Source: Suillus spraguei
Lineage: Eukaryota > Basidiomycota > Agaricomycetes > Boletales > Suillaceae
Assembly: GCA_016800925.1 (NCBI GenBank)
Contig: JABCPU010000924.1
Location: forward strand, 1-21,268
Direction of reading: 5' to 3'
DNA length: 21,268 bases
Shown: positions 9,260 to 18,774 of the stretch, one piece after another
How positions within the stretch are numbered: the first letter of the stretch is position 1
How the letters are laid out: each line of letters starts with the position of its first letter
Position numbers and translations under genes: made by a program
Notes under the pieces: generated by a model
What the model was told of the DNA's origin: nothing
Seen by the model: the letters and a program-made list of their open reading frames with translations, nothing else
Databases searched by the model: none

Positions 9260-10209
9260 TGTAACGAACATATTGGTACTGGGCTTAAAACCCCATATTT
9301 TGACACTTGTCTCACGTCTACAGGAGTTACCACTAGTCCATGGCCTTCTTACCCCTTTAGCAGTACTGGTGGCATCCCACGCTTACCGCACACCATACCG
9401 ACTACTGCACCTCGTTCCACGAACCGATGTCCTTCCATGTCCTTGCTGCGTCCGCATAGCTCCATTTGGTGCATAGTTTGTTTCCTGTTCATTATCACTG
9501 ATTCCACGGCAAGCGTTATTACATGTTGCCTCACGCTATGTTTACTTATTGTAGTTACTACACTCCAGCGCTACTGATCTCGCCTAGAGTATTCTGAGTA
9601 CATACGAATTAGGATATAAGCACCACGTACCCCACACGATAAAGCACCTGATTTTACACCATCGCACGTACTATAGGTCAGGATTATTGTCTAGCTCTGG
9701 ATCAACCCAGTAGTGGACATAGTCTTTAAAGTTCCCTTATCACTCGTTAATACATCACGCTCGTTCTCCGTTACTGCCGGTATACCGCTGGACTTTTGAT
9801 TGTTACTTTTGACTGAACTTCTCACGCTCCGCTACTTTACCACTGAAAGTACCGCGGACTTCTTTACTGTTTCTTTGCACCGCTCGCAACCTTACCGCTA
9901 CCACTGAGACCACTGCTCGACATCGCTCGCTAGAAGCAACTGTTACTGACCCTATCTCGATGACGGTAGCACTTCAGCGCACAACGCTAGTTCCGGCAGT
10001 ATCATCGCTGACCGCGGCAACTTACCGCTGACTTCAACGCTTGTTTCGCAAATAAATTAGACTTGAACTTGACCATACTAAATAGGCATCCCCCTTTAGG
10101 GTCGAACACTCTTGTTCTTACAAGTGAAGCAGACTAGACGGAGCGCAAGACTAATATACTAGTTTAGGCAGTGGTTTATCTACAGCCCAAGCTAGGTTGT
10201 ATCTTTACA
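9260..10209 (+). mobile_element. Solo LTR (950 bp), best preserved copy
   Basis: It runs from TGTAACGAACATATTG to GGTTGTATCTTTACA. The flanking four bases are CCGT on both sides (9256-9259 and 10210-10213), a perfect target duplication. CpG dinucleotides are frequent throughout, in contrast with neighbouring DNA, which indicates a recent insertion. ACCGCT/AGCGGT words recur many times. The parent element is presumably an LTR retrotransposon; no reverse transcriptase, integrase or protease motif is in this window. Confidence 0.93.
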
Positions 10210-11110
10210 CCGTGGTATTCACTGCAGAAACAAGGATTTGATCAAGTCTGGACAGGGTGGAAAATCATGCAAATCCTGAGGTGACAGAGTAGTGGAAAGT
10301 ACCTGTTCCTGGTTCTAATCCAAAGTAGGATCACTAGTTCTTCCAGAGTCTGAATGTGTAATTCTAGTGCTATTCAAACAACTGAATTATATCTCGTTTG
10401 TAGTGTCCACATGTCTGAATATTATCATAATTGTGTTGGATTAGCATCTGAATATGAATACAAACTATCATATGACTATATGCTCTCCTATTGATCTGCT
10501 CCACTCCCAGATGCTTTGAGTTGTTGCTCCTCTTGTTCCCTGCCTCTCACCACCATGATGTACAGCTCCTATTTCACCTTTCTAGAAGACAGGAAGTGCA
10601 TGCCACAAAACACATGCGTGATATGGAAATATGCACCTTCTGACAAGGCAATGAGAAAAGTTTGATTTAGCTATTCACCTGGGAAGATAACATCACATAG
10701 TACCATGTGAGGGAAAAATGTAACTTGGTTGGATTGGGCCATCACAGAGAAACTCATTCTGATGTTGTTAAGGTCAAAAAAAAAACAGTGAACATTTTAA
10801 CAGACAATATAAGTTGCACACTGTATGAGAATAATGTCAAAGTCCGATGTATGACAGGGAGAAGAGAAGTCTGGTACAGAGGGCATTGTATTCTTCCTCC
10901 TACTATCACATAAGAATTTAATGATGCTCACTAGGCAGCTTCAGTTTGAAAATTTATGGTACCATTGATTTCTCAACTTTACATACACTTCATATACACT
11001 ATCTATCATAGATCCATTATAGCATAAACTTCCTTTTCATACACCTCAACTACATACACTCTGCTCACTAGCATGTTCAGCAGACTTCAGCATGCACAGC
11101 ATCACACTCT
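10210..11110. other. AT-rich interior of T1-b with one decayed coding patch
   Basis: On the minus strand, 10556-10380 reads MVVRGREQEEQQLKASGSG, then SYDSLYSYSDANPTQL and YSDMWTLQTRYNS in one frame, interrupted only by TAG, TAA and TGA codons, mostly at likely Gln positions. The rest (10557-11110) has a 10-A run near 10777 and no gene that I can support. Confidence 0.4.
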
Positions 11111-11286
11111 GTCACCTCATATGATGTTTGTTGGTTTTTCATGACTTCTACCTTATGGACTGCATAGAGTATATCAGCTGATAAATCATTGGTCATTAAA
11201 GTGGGGGAAATATATACTTTACTGTGTGAAACAGATGTATCAAAGCACTTCTTCATGTCAAGTGCTACTTCTTCAGCCTGGTCCAT
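11077..11286 (-). pseudogene. Minus-strand open fragment across the T1-b right end
   Basis: A 69-codon frame reads DQAEEVALDMKKCFDTSVSH and ISPTLMTNDLSADILYAVHK. The composition is protein-like and may be a decayed exon, but it crosses the TIR boundary and no family is recognised. It could also be chance. Confidence 0.25.
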
Positions 11287-11311
11287 TGCTGGCTTTGAGT
11301 TTGTCAGTCTT

Positions 11312-11360
11312 ATGCAAGCACAGACTGTTCTCCCTTTTGAAAGTCAATGACTGCATGAGG
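11312..11360 (-). repeat. Inverted copy of a KDZ transposase segment
   Basis: The 49 bp match the reverse complement of 11825-11873 at 47 positions. The partner is the KDZ segment coding for PHAVIDFQKGEW plus the start of an intron. The two mismatches are transitions. The copy may extend leftward with weak similarity to about 11276. Confidence 0.9.
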
Positions 11361-11634
11361 AAGGAAAGAAAGAAGTTAAAGGAGGCACAGACAAAGAAGG
11401 CTGAGGAAGCTAGCATCACTGATGAGAAAAGGAGAGTGGAAGAGGAGAAACACCATAAGGAGGAGAAGAGAGCATTGGAAGGGAAGGTGAGAAGAGGGCA
11501 ATTGAAGAGAAGAGGATGGAAGAAGAAAGATTAGCTGAGGAAGCAAGCAAGGCAGGTGGGAGTGTGAGAAAATCTGATACCAAAGAAAGAGTAAATGGCC
11601 TGCTGCAGATTTGGGAACCACTCAAGAAAAAGGT
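11344..11634 (+). pseudogene. Charged coiled-coil fragment upstream of the KDZ core
   Basis: The plus strand reads MRKERKKLKEAQTKKAEEAS, TDEKRRVEEEKHHKEEKRAL and, after a one-step frame change near 11489, EEKRMEEERLAEEASKAGG, then KERVNGLLQIWEPLKKK before a possible GTGAAA donor. It is rich in Glu, Lys and Arg, with the alternating charge of a long coiled coil. It may be another part of the KDZ gene or of a neighbouring gene; the inverted KDZ copy directly upstream shows this area was rearranged. Confidence 0.45.
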
Positions 11635-11727
11635 GAAAGCTTCCCTTCCTGATCTGCTGCTTATGACTTTCCATTATGTGTTTCCTTGCTGATTATATCT
11701 AATATAATTTTACAAATCATCTTGCAG

Positions 11728-12290
11728 TAATTACCAAGCCGTGAATGCAGCCAATGTCCAGAGAAGCAATGTCAGAGTTATGGGGGTTGGGGCAACAGCA
11801 TGTGCTAGGCATGGATGTTTTATTCCTCATGCAGTCATTGACTTTCAAAAGGGAGAATGGTCTGTGCTTGCATTGTTACTTTCTGACAATTGACTGACTA
11901 TATAGTTAGGCAAATGAATATGGACTATGTCATTTGCAATGCAGTGAAATATCCATCTGAAGATATTAGCAGACACTGATAATCTATGATATTGCATGCC
12001 AGTGGAGTATCTACTTCCATGAACAGGTGGACTAAAGCTATAACCTGTCTCTTCCTCCATCAATTAAAATATTGCCAGCTATTGGTAAGTTTCATTTGAG
12101 GGCCCATAAGCTACTGTGCTTTCCTAGGTTTAGCCTTAATTTTATTACAGGAGCTGGCTATATCAATGGGGAAATCTTAGAGACCCTATGGGCCCCTTTT
12201 AACAAGATTTCTCCCACTGCTAGATTCATGACTCTTCCTTGTAAGACTTTTAGGCCTCTATTGGCAATGCAGGTGGATTTGAGTTGATTT
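11728..12290 (+). pseudogene. KDZ transposase core, truncated and frameshifted
   Basis: KDZ (Kyakuja-Dileera-Zisupton) proteins are DNA transposases with an RNase H-like catalytic core, common in agaricomycetes. Exon 1 reads YQAVNAANVQRSNVRVMGVG, then ARHGCFIPHAVIDFQKGEW; a 50-nt intron (11860-11909) joins it to QMNMDYVICNAVKYPSEDIS. In other KDZ proteins this block is DxQKGERQxNMDY, so Arg has become Trp (CGG to TGG). After a frameshift near 11975 come IYDIACQWSIYFHEQVD, one stop, PAIGKFHLRAHKLLCFPRFS and GAGYINGEILETLWAPFNK ISPTAR. The Asp of DFQ, the YDIACQW block and the Glu in GEILE are the expected catalytic-core landmarks. The N-terminal zinc-binding part and the C-terminus are missing; similarity stops at about 12290. 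It is a dead relic. Confidence 0.93.
11860..11909 (+). other. 50-nt intron in the KDZ relic
   Basis: GTCTGT to GTTAG. Its removal restores the family motif KGE-x-QMNMDY across the junction, which is strong support for the splice sites. Confidence 0.75.
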
Positions 12291-12617
12291 TTTCTTTACC
12301 TGAAATATGAACATAATTAGATTTTGTACTTGCACTTGCCTTTGCATTTGTTATTAGGGTACTACATGAGTATGGGTAATCTACATGGGTCACAGGTATA
12401 GGTAAATATGTACTACCCAATGAGTGGATAAGTTCCTGCCAATCTCTGACCATGAGGGGCCTGTAATGGCATTAAATTAACATCAGTGGAAAACAAAAGC
12501 AACTGACAAAGACTCATAATCAATTTCTAGTCTAGTCTGGTGTTATAACTATAGAAAAATGGATGCTACTTAAAAGTCCTGGCTTTACATGGGGTTGTAC
12601 CAAAGGGTCAGAAAGTC
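12291..12617. other. Interval with dispersed repeat copy 2; otherwise nothing seen
   Basis: The segment 12325-12375 matches 4664-4725 in reverse complement (CTTGCACTTGCCTTTGCATT and TGTTATTAGGGTACTRCATG). TATGGGTAATCTACATGGGT-type words follow. The rest shows no gene. Confidence 0.5.
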
Positions 12618-12932
12618 AAAGGGCTTGGCCTCAGCTTGTGTGCTGTGCCCCTTACCCGATTATGTGCCCTTAATTTTGGATAAAGTCCAAGGGGGAGTTC
12701 TGGTGAAGTCCAGATGGAGTCCAGATGAACTCTTAAGATAGGATAGCTCGATAGAGCTCTGAAGGACTTCTGCATAAGTGTGGAAACATGCCTGAACTAT
12801 TTCCAAGAATAGGGAGTAATGATAAGACTACCTGGACGAAGCCCAGAATAAAATAGGTGAAAGATGGACTGCTGGATGAAGTCCAGGGCAGGATAGGAGT
12901 AATGCTCCAGAGAAAAGATGACCCACAGATGT

Positions 12933-12957
12933 CAGAGGATAGGATAGGATAGGATAG
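12933..12957. repeat. (AGGAT)n microsatellite in F2 copy A
   Basis: GAGGATAGGATAGGATAGGA and onward: four AGGAT units. Copy B lacks this run. Confidence 0.85.
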
Positions 12958-13664
12958 ATCCGGAGGTCCAGAGGTTCAGAGATCGGAAAAGTGGAAGAGT
13001 GGAGGAGTGAAGGAGTGTATGATTAGATGATCAGATAAGTGTAGCTCTGTGGATCTTAAAGGAAGTGTTGACTACTAGAGAGGAGTAGGTCTGAATATAG
13101 TGTAAAGATAGTATAGACTACTCCGGACAAGGTCCAGAATAGAAACAGATAGGATAAGACTACCAAAGGTAGAGTTGGGGTGAAACAGATGATAGACAGG
13201 ACACAGACAAAGTCTGAAAAGGTTATAAGATATAGGATCAAGGCTCCGGCCTAGGGAATGATTCCATAGGCCTGAGTCAGAATCTCACGAGGGCTGGAGC
13301 CCAAGTGCAAGAATGGAAACAGAGTTATATAGACATGATAACAGGATACAGAGTAATCAAAGGAATATACAGAAGTATGAAAACAATGATCAGACTGAGG
13401 TCTGCAGAGTTATACTACAAGTTCATATTACTATAGGTAGCATGCCGGAAGGTAAGTGAGGATAGTCCAAGGCTATGTCTGAGGCATGGTGGAACACATT
13501 AGTAAGTACAACAGGATACAAGGCTATGAACTCGGAAATAAGACTTGTATGAAATATCTTATCAAAATGGAAGTCGAGATAACTGAAAGCTGGAGGTGCA
13601 GAGATAACCAAAAACCAGACCACAGTTATAATCTAGAAGGGGTAATGCACAGATGTGCGGGAAT

Positions 13665-13850
13665 ATTTTCAGATATGAGCATGGATCGGATTATGGACAC
13701 AGATCAGATATGGACATGGATCAGATGGTGGATCAGATTGGATAGATGGACTGGGTCAGATATAGATATGGATTGGAGTGAATGGGTGGATTAGATATGT
13801 GAACTGGATTGGATGGGTGAACTAGGATGTATGGATTGGGTATCCAGATG
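13665..13850. repeat. GGATCAGATATGGACAT-like degenerate tandem region
   Basis: Variants of GATCAGATATGGACATG and GGATTGGATGGGTGAACT repeat with irregular 10-20 bp spacing at the right end of F2 copy A. Copy B has a looser version at 16100-16330. Confidence 0.6.
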
Positions 13851-13896
13851 TCCATGAATTGAATCTAATCTGGATCTGAATGTACGGTATATAACA

Positions 13897-14170
13897 GCTT
13901 CACTTCCAAGGCAAGAACATTTGACTCTCAAGGGGGATGCCTGTTAGTATAATCAAGGTAATGCCAAACACAAAGGGCAAGGGTAATGCTGTAGTCAGCA
14001 AGGATATTGCCAGTTGTAGCATGATCAGTAGCAGTGAACAATTGATAGTGGACAGTAGCATTGCTGGTAGCAGTCTGGTATAAGTAGTGGAGAAGAAACA
14101 ATAAAGTCAACTACAGTACTTTCAGTAGTAAAGTAGCAGTTGGTCAAAGTCAAGTCAAAATAGGGGTCAA
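13897..14170 (-). mobile_element. LTR fragment truncating pseudogene G3
   Basis: From GCTTCACTTCCAAGGCAAGA through GGGGGATGCCTGTTAGTATA to AAAATAGGGGTCAA this matches the reverse complement of about 7745-8090 in the LTR at 7224-8153. Both LTR tips are missing. It abuts the end of the G3 reading frame at about 14171. Confidence 0.85.
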
Positions 14171-14703
14171 TTACATAATGGAGGTTCCTAGATTGCTTCT
14201 TCTCCTTGTCTTCCATCTCATATGGATCTGCTGGTATGTACTTCTGATGTGCATAGGTTACTACTGGACCGGCACTAGACTTTGATTCTATGGAGGACTT
14301 TGACTGGGCAATAGAATCATTATGGATTCCACCTGCTGATGCTTGAGGCTAGCTTCTGTGATTGGTGTCCATCATCCTTTTGCAGTCTATGATGGGGGAA
14401 ATGCTAGAGGACTTGGACTCATATAAGCTATTAGCCCTGTGTCTTTTTCTGGAGGGAACGACTTTGTAATTGGACAGGATAGGCTGGCCAGGTTCATATG
14501 CCCTACCCTTTCCCTTGCGATCTGGGATTGTAGAGAACTTGGCCTTGTCCATGCTCAGCACCCCCAGTTGCAATTTTTGATGAATTTCCATGGGCCAGAC
14601 AATCTGTGAAAATAATATGAGATAAATGATTGGTCAAAAGAAGCTACTAGTACTGACCTTTTCCAGCCCTGCATGGATGGTTGGTCATGAGGTCGTACTG
14701 GAG
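14171..14703 (-). pseudogene. G3, downstream part (linker region)
   Basis: The minus strand reads HSSTTS, stop, PTIHAGLEK; after a 54-nt intron (14604-14657) the frame continues IVWPMEIHQKLQLGVLSMDK, AKFSTIPDRKGKGRAYEPGQ, PSRKRHRANSLYESKSSSIS, one TAG, and SIAQSKSSIESKSSAGPV to EMEDKEKKQSRN. It is a Ser/Lys/Arg-rich, probably disordered segment. Orientation and position fit the continuation of the G3 part at 16341-19072, separated by the F2 copy B insertion. It is cut by an LTR fragment at its downstream end. Confidence 0.55.
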
Positions 14704-16340
14704 TGTCATAACTAATTCATGGGAGCTTGGCCTCAGCTCGTGTGCTGTGCCCCTTATACAAGTATGTGCCCCTAATTTCATATGAAGTCTGAGGGGGAGT
14801 TCCAGTGAAGTCTGGTGTAAAGATACAATCTAGCCTGGACTGTAGATAAACCATGGCCTAAGCTAGTATGTGAGTCTCGCACTCTATCTAGTCTGCTACT
14901 CTTGCAAGGCAAGAACGTTTGACCCTAAAGGGAATGCTAAGTTAGTATAGTTTGATAATACCGAGCCTGCGGTGTAAGACTGTTGCTGGTGGTAGCGAGA
15001 TGCTAATAGTGACCAGAGGCATGCAGCGAGCAAGTGGCCTCACAGAAGGTAATGTAAGTCTTGCCATAGGTTTAGTAACAGCGGAAACAAATGGATCTAG
15101 ATGGAAATGAATAGGACATGAGGACATCAGTAGTGAGATCCAGTAAAGGGCAAGGATCCACGGAGTAAGAACAGTACTGGCGAAGCAAAAAGGCTAATGC
15201 TTGCTATAAGGGATTTGTTCAGTAGCTGCCACAGATAGTAATGAGACACTTGTGTAAAATGGCACTTTCATGGTCAGTGTAAATATGTTCATCACACCAG
15301 AGGGGAACTCTGGAAGAACTCTAGGGCTAGACTGCTCACTAAAGTGCCAACAGACTACCGGAGGAGCATGGGAAACATGCCAGAACTATTTCTGGAGGAC
15401 AGGGAATAAAGATAAGACTACTGGGACAAGTCCTAAGTAGAATTCAATGGAGGACAGACTGCTGAACGAAGTCTGGGGCAGGATAGAAGCAAAGCTCCAC
15501 GGGGAAAGATGATCTATAGGATGTCCAGGATTGGAGGAGTGGAGCTCCATGGATCTTGGGGAAGTGTTGCCCATAGTGGAGTAGGTCCAGAGATTATGTA
15601 ATGAGGGTACAGGCTACTACGGACGAAGTCTGGAGTAGAAACAAACAGAGGAAGACTATCAAAGATAGAACCAGAGATGAACAGGATTAAAAACAGGAGT
15701 CGGATGAGGTTCAGAAAGCATATTATAACAAAGGGTCACATGTCCAGGCTAGGGAATACTCACATAGGCCTGAACCTGAGGCTTACAAGGGCCAAAGCTC
15801 AAGTGCAAGAACAGAACAGAGTTATTTTGACATGAGAAGTATACAAAACACATTAGTTAGTTTGACGGAACATAAGTATATGAACTTGGAGATGAGATAT
15901 GTATGGAATAGATTATCAAGATGGAATCAGAGGTAACCGAGAGCCAGAGACAAGGACATACCATAAATGGAGTAATGCGCATGGCGCTGAAATGAAGAAA
16001 CTACTGCTGGCCTTCTGAGATCAAATGTATGGAATATGACACCTATATGAAAATATGTTGTTTCGAGCCCAGCATAAGTTTGTTTGTCACAGTGGGGATA
16101 TGTCCAGAGATGAACAAAGGGAGATCCGGGATTTGGATAGGACATGGACGAGGATTATATGTGATGGGGAAGTCCCAGATATCAGAGAAGAGACAGTCTG
16201 GACATAGTGGTGGATGAGATTGTGCTCAGGGTGGAGTAGGATGTGCATAGGGTTAGCAGGCTAGCTGCAGAGGTCCGGAGATATGGAGATCAGGGCCAGA
16301 GATTATAGTGGAGATAGGGTCTGAGATATGGTATGTGACA
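14704..16340 (+). repeat. F2 repeat, copy B, with a nested LTR
   Basis: The core starts with GAGCTTGGCCTCAGCTCGTG (about 14724) and is collinear with copy A on both sides of the inserted LTR at 14816-15296. Without that LTR it is about 1.1 kb. The limits are set by where G3 coding resumes on each side; TGTCATAA at 14704 and ATGTGACA at 16333-16340 are candidate inverted tips, but no convincing target duplication was seen. The plus strand is purine-rich. Confidence 0.65.
14816..15296 (-). mobile_element. Short solo LTR variant (481 bp) inside F2 copy B
   Basis: In plus orientation it starts TGTAAAGATACAATCTAGCC and ends AAATATGTTCATCACA, the reverse of the family tips. It is about half the length of the other LTRs. 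It is followed by CCAG (15297-15300) and preceded by CTGG. Copy A of F2 has GTCCAG at the empty site, so the left duplicate appears to have decayed from CCAG by two transitions. Confidence 0.85.
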
Positions 16341-16846
16341 GTTAGTAGCCAATTGTTTGTAAAAGATGACAAATATTGAGTCCTTGAGGGTTTCTTGGAA
16401 CTCATTATAAAAATATGAGTCTAGATATGTTTTCGTGGTGTCCATGAGCTGGGCGAACATAGACTGAAAGGTTGCCCCATCTGCACTGGCTTATTTGAAT
16501 TGCTTCTGGAGGAGGAAAGGAACTAAGATCAAACAAGCTATACCACTGATTGCCCAGCCATCTGTGCTTGCACATGCTGTTATTCAATAGCCAAGGGACA
16601 TTTCCTTGAACTACAGCATAGTGGTTGTGGTTGACAGTAGTGGAGTGGTTGGTGGACTCAGCAAGGATGCCATCAGTTTTGTCGTAGGTGTCATTGGGAG
16701 CAATGAACTTGCATTTCATTATAATTGTGCTTTGTCAAAAATATCTCAACCCCCATCTACAGCCAAAATAGTCTTGATTCCATTGTTGAAGGCTCTCAGA
16801 AAACTTAGCTGCAGTGATTCTCCTCCCTTCTCCAATGCAGAGATAG

Positions 16847-16908
16847 CTGCAATATGAGCCATGCAGTGAAAAAGATGTCACAGGATAAGGATGATATGCA
16901 TTACTCAC
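16847..16908 (-). other. 62-nt intron of G3
   Basis: GTGAGT to ATTGCAG. Joins GEEAEHLYR to IYLCIGEGRR without loss of frame. Confidence 0.75.
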
Positions 16909-17321
16909 ATTCTGTAGAGATGCTCAGCTTCCTCACCATATGCAATGCTGGTTAAGATGGCTTCAGCCATTTGTAATCCTCCTCCCAGCATTTTAAGGAC
17001 GCAAAAAGTAATGTCTTTGACATAAATACAGGGGTGTAGGAGTCTTGATCAGTAATGCCAGTTTTCTTTCTGTAAGCAGTTAGAATAAACTTTTCCTTGC
17101 CCCCCATAAGAGATTACGATGCCTGTCCACATTGCACACCTGATGATCAATGAATTTGAGTGCTGATGGTGATATATTCAACATTAGGATCAATGTAGAT
17201 GTTTGGTTCCTTTGTTTGATTAAAGGCAAGTGAAGATGTGAACTTCTGCATCTCGTAGAGGAAGTTGAAAGTGGTGGGAGGACTGTGATAGAGGGCACAC
17301 TGATAAATTCTAGCAATGTGG

Positions 17322-17375
17322 CTGGGGATGCAAGTGAGCAGTAGAAATAAAATGAATAGCAGAAGACAAGCTCAC
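17322..17375 (-). other. 54-nt intron of G3
   Basis: GTGAGC to TCCCCAG. Joins NTNSVHVDDY to HIARIYQCALYHS without loss of frame. Confidence 0.75.
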
Positions 17376-17825
17376 TCATAATCATCCACATGCACAGAAT
17401 TAGTATTCTTGTCTTTATCCAAGAGCACTTCTAGGAGTAAGGTTGTATTGCTAAGGTACTTGAATTTTGCAAGGTCTGGGGTAAAAGAGGCAGGATCTGC
17501 AAAATTACCATCTACTTGAATGGCTCTCGGCCAAATAGCTCTCTGAATTGGGTTTGCCTATTGATCAGTGATACACTAGGCTGGGTCAGTATCTACCAGC
17601 TACCACACCAGCTTATAGTAGGTGATCATCCTCTTCTGGGGTATGCTAGAGTCATCTCTGAGAACAGCTAGGATGTTCTCAATATGCTTGGTTTGTAGGG
17701 CTGAAAGTGTGAATGAGAACTCCAATAGAAATCCAAGGTGGATACAAATTATGCCACATATTACTTGGATCATGAAGTTAGGGTATTCATTGTTGTCATC
17801 TGACACAGGCTTTCAATGATTGTCA

Positions 17826-17882
17826 CTGAAAATTCCAAGGGCATCAACGAAGATACAACACATCTAAGATGCGACTACTCAC
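17826..17882 (-). other. 57-nt intron of G3
   Basis: GTGAGT to TTTTCAG. Joins LLYGDTIL, one TGA, D to the exon with VSDDNNEYPNF in the same frame. Confidence 0.7.
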
Positions 17883-18720
17883 TGGTCTCAGAGTATGGTG
17901 TCACCATACAAAAGAACTTTTGAGAGGATCAACTTGTGCAGGTGACCATCCAAGATACTAGATTCTTTGGCCATGTGGTCCTTGATAGCCATGGTAAGAC
18001 AGGTGAGAATACTGCCATGCTCCTCTAGAGAATGTTTCATTTTGATTTGGTTGGCTACCTGTCTCTGGGCTGGATTTGTACAGATGTTGGGTCAAACCCT
18101 ATCCTACCCCATGTAGTGAAAAAGAGAAGTCCTCTCTCATTCCGTATTTGGTGGAATAACCAATGGGATATCACATGCAGCTAAGAACTTGGTCTGAAGG
18201 GTGGCTTTCAAGTCAGGTTTAATGGCTAAGATAGCATTCTTGCTGATCTCAAAATATATATTTCCTACTCCAGTAAAGATGTGCTGGATGAGGATGAGAG
18301 CATTCATATCTTGCAAGAACTGCTCAAAGTGCATGTAAGGTGGGCTCTATTTGAGCACACAGTATAAAAAACTCCATTGGCATGTCTCATAAACTGTTGC
18401 CTGTAATGAATGTGTAGAGTTGTTAGCAGTGAAATGTAATAGCATAAAATACAGATCTTGCCCTTTGTGACCCAGTTCCACAAAAATGGACTCCAGAAAT
18501 GCAGGCCTGGTTGCTGACCCTCATGCCATCTTGCTGGCAACCTCACCTTGTTATCATAATTTGTCTCACTATAATGATCCTGTTTGTTCAATTCTGAAAA
18601 TGATTCTTTTCAATGATTTATAGAAAGCATCTTTAAGCCCCCAGACTTTACTATAGATCCAATCATTCAAGTCATCAGGAGGAGACAACAGCACCTTGTG
18701 ATTTATGCTCCAGCCCTCCT

Positions 18721-18774
18721 CTATAGTTAGATTGTGAGAATATGGAAGAATGAGACATGACCAGAAAAACTTAC
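18721..18774 (-). other. 54-nt intron of G3
   Basis: GTAAGT to ACTATAG with a TCTAAC branch-site-like motif close to the acceptor. Joins NRVLF to EEGWSINH. Confidence 0.75.

Larger units (their letters stand above)
8998..11156. mobile_element. TIR element T1-b, with nested solo LTR
   Basis: The left end GAGGTAGAAGTCATGAAAAA is matched by the reverse complement of the right end (AAGGTAGAAGTCATGAAAAA), and both continue with an ACAAACATCATRTGA block. It starts only about 6 bp after T1-a ends, so the two copies sit side by side. Without the LTR it is about 1.2 kb. A decayed minus-strand coding segment lies at 10380-10556. Confidence 0.5.
12618..13890 (+). repeat. F2 repeat, copy A
   Basis: It begins with GGCTTGGCCTCAGCTTGTGT and GCTGTGCCCCTTA and is collinear with copy B over about 1.1 kb, through shared blocks such as ATAAGACTAC, GGACTGCTGRAYGAAGTC, GGCCTRGGGAA and CATAGGCCTGA. 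The plus strand is strongly purine-rich. GACGAAGTCCAGA-like words recur at 12699, 12835, 12876 and 13126. No long reading frame is present. It may be a long LTR or other non-autonomous element; the class is unresolved. Confidence 0.75.
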
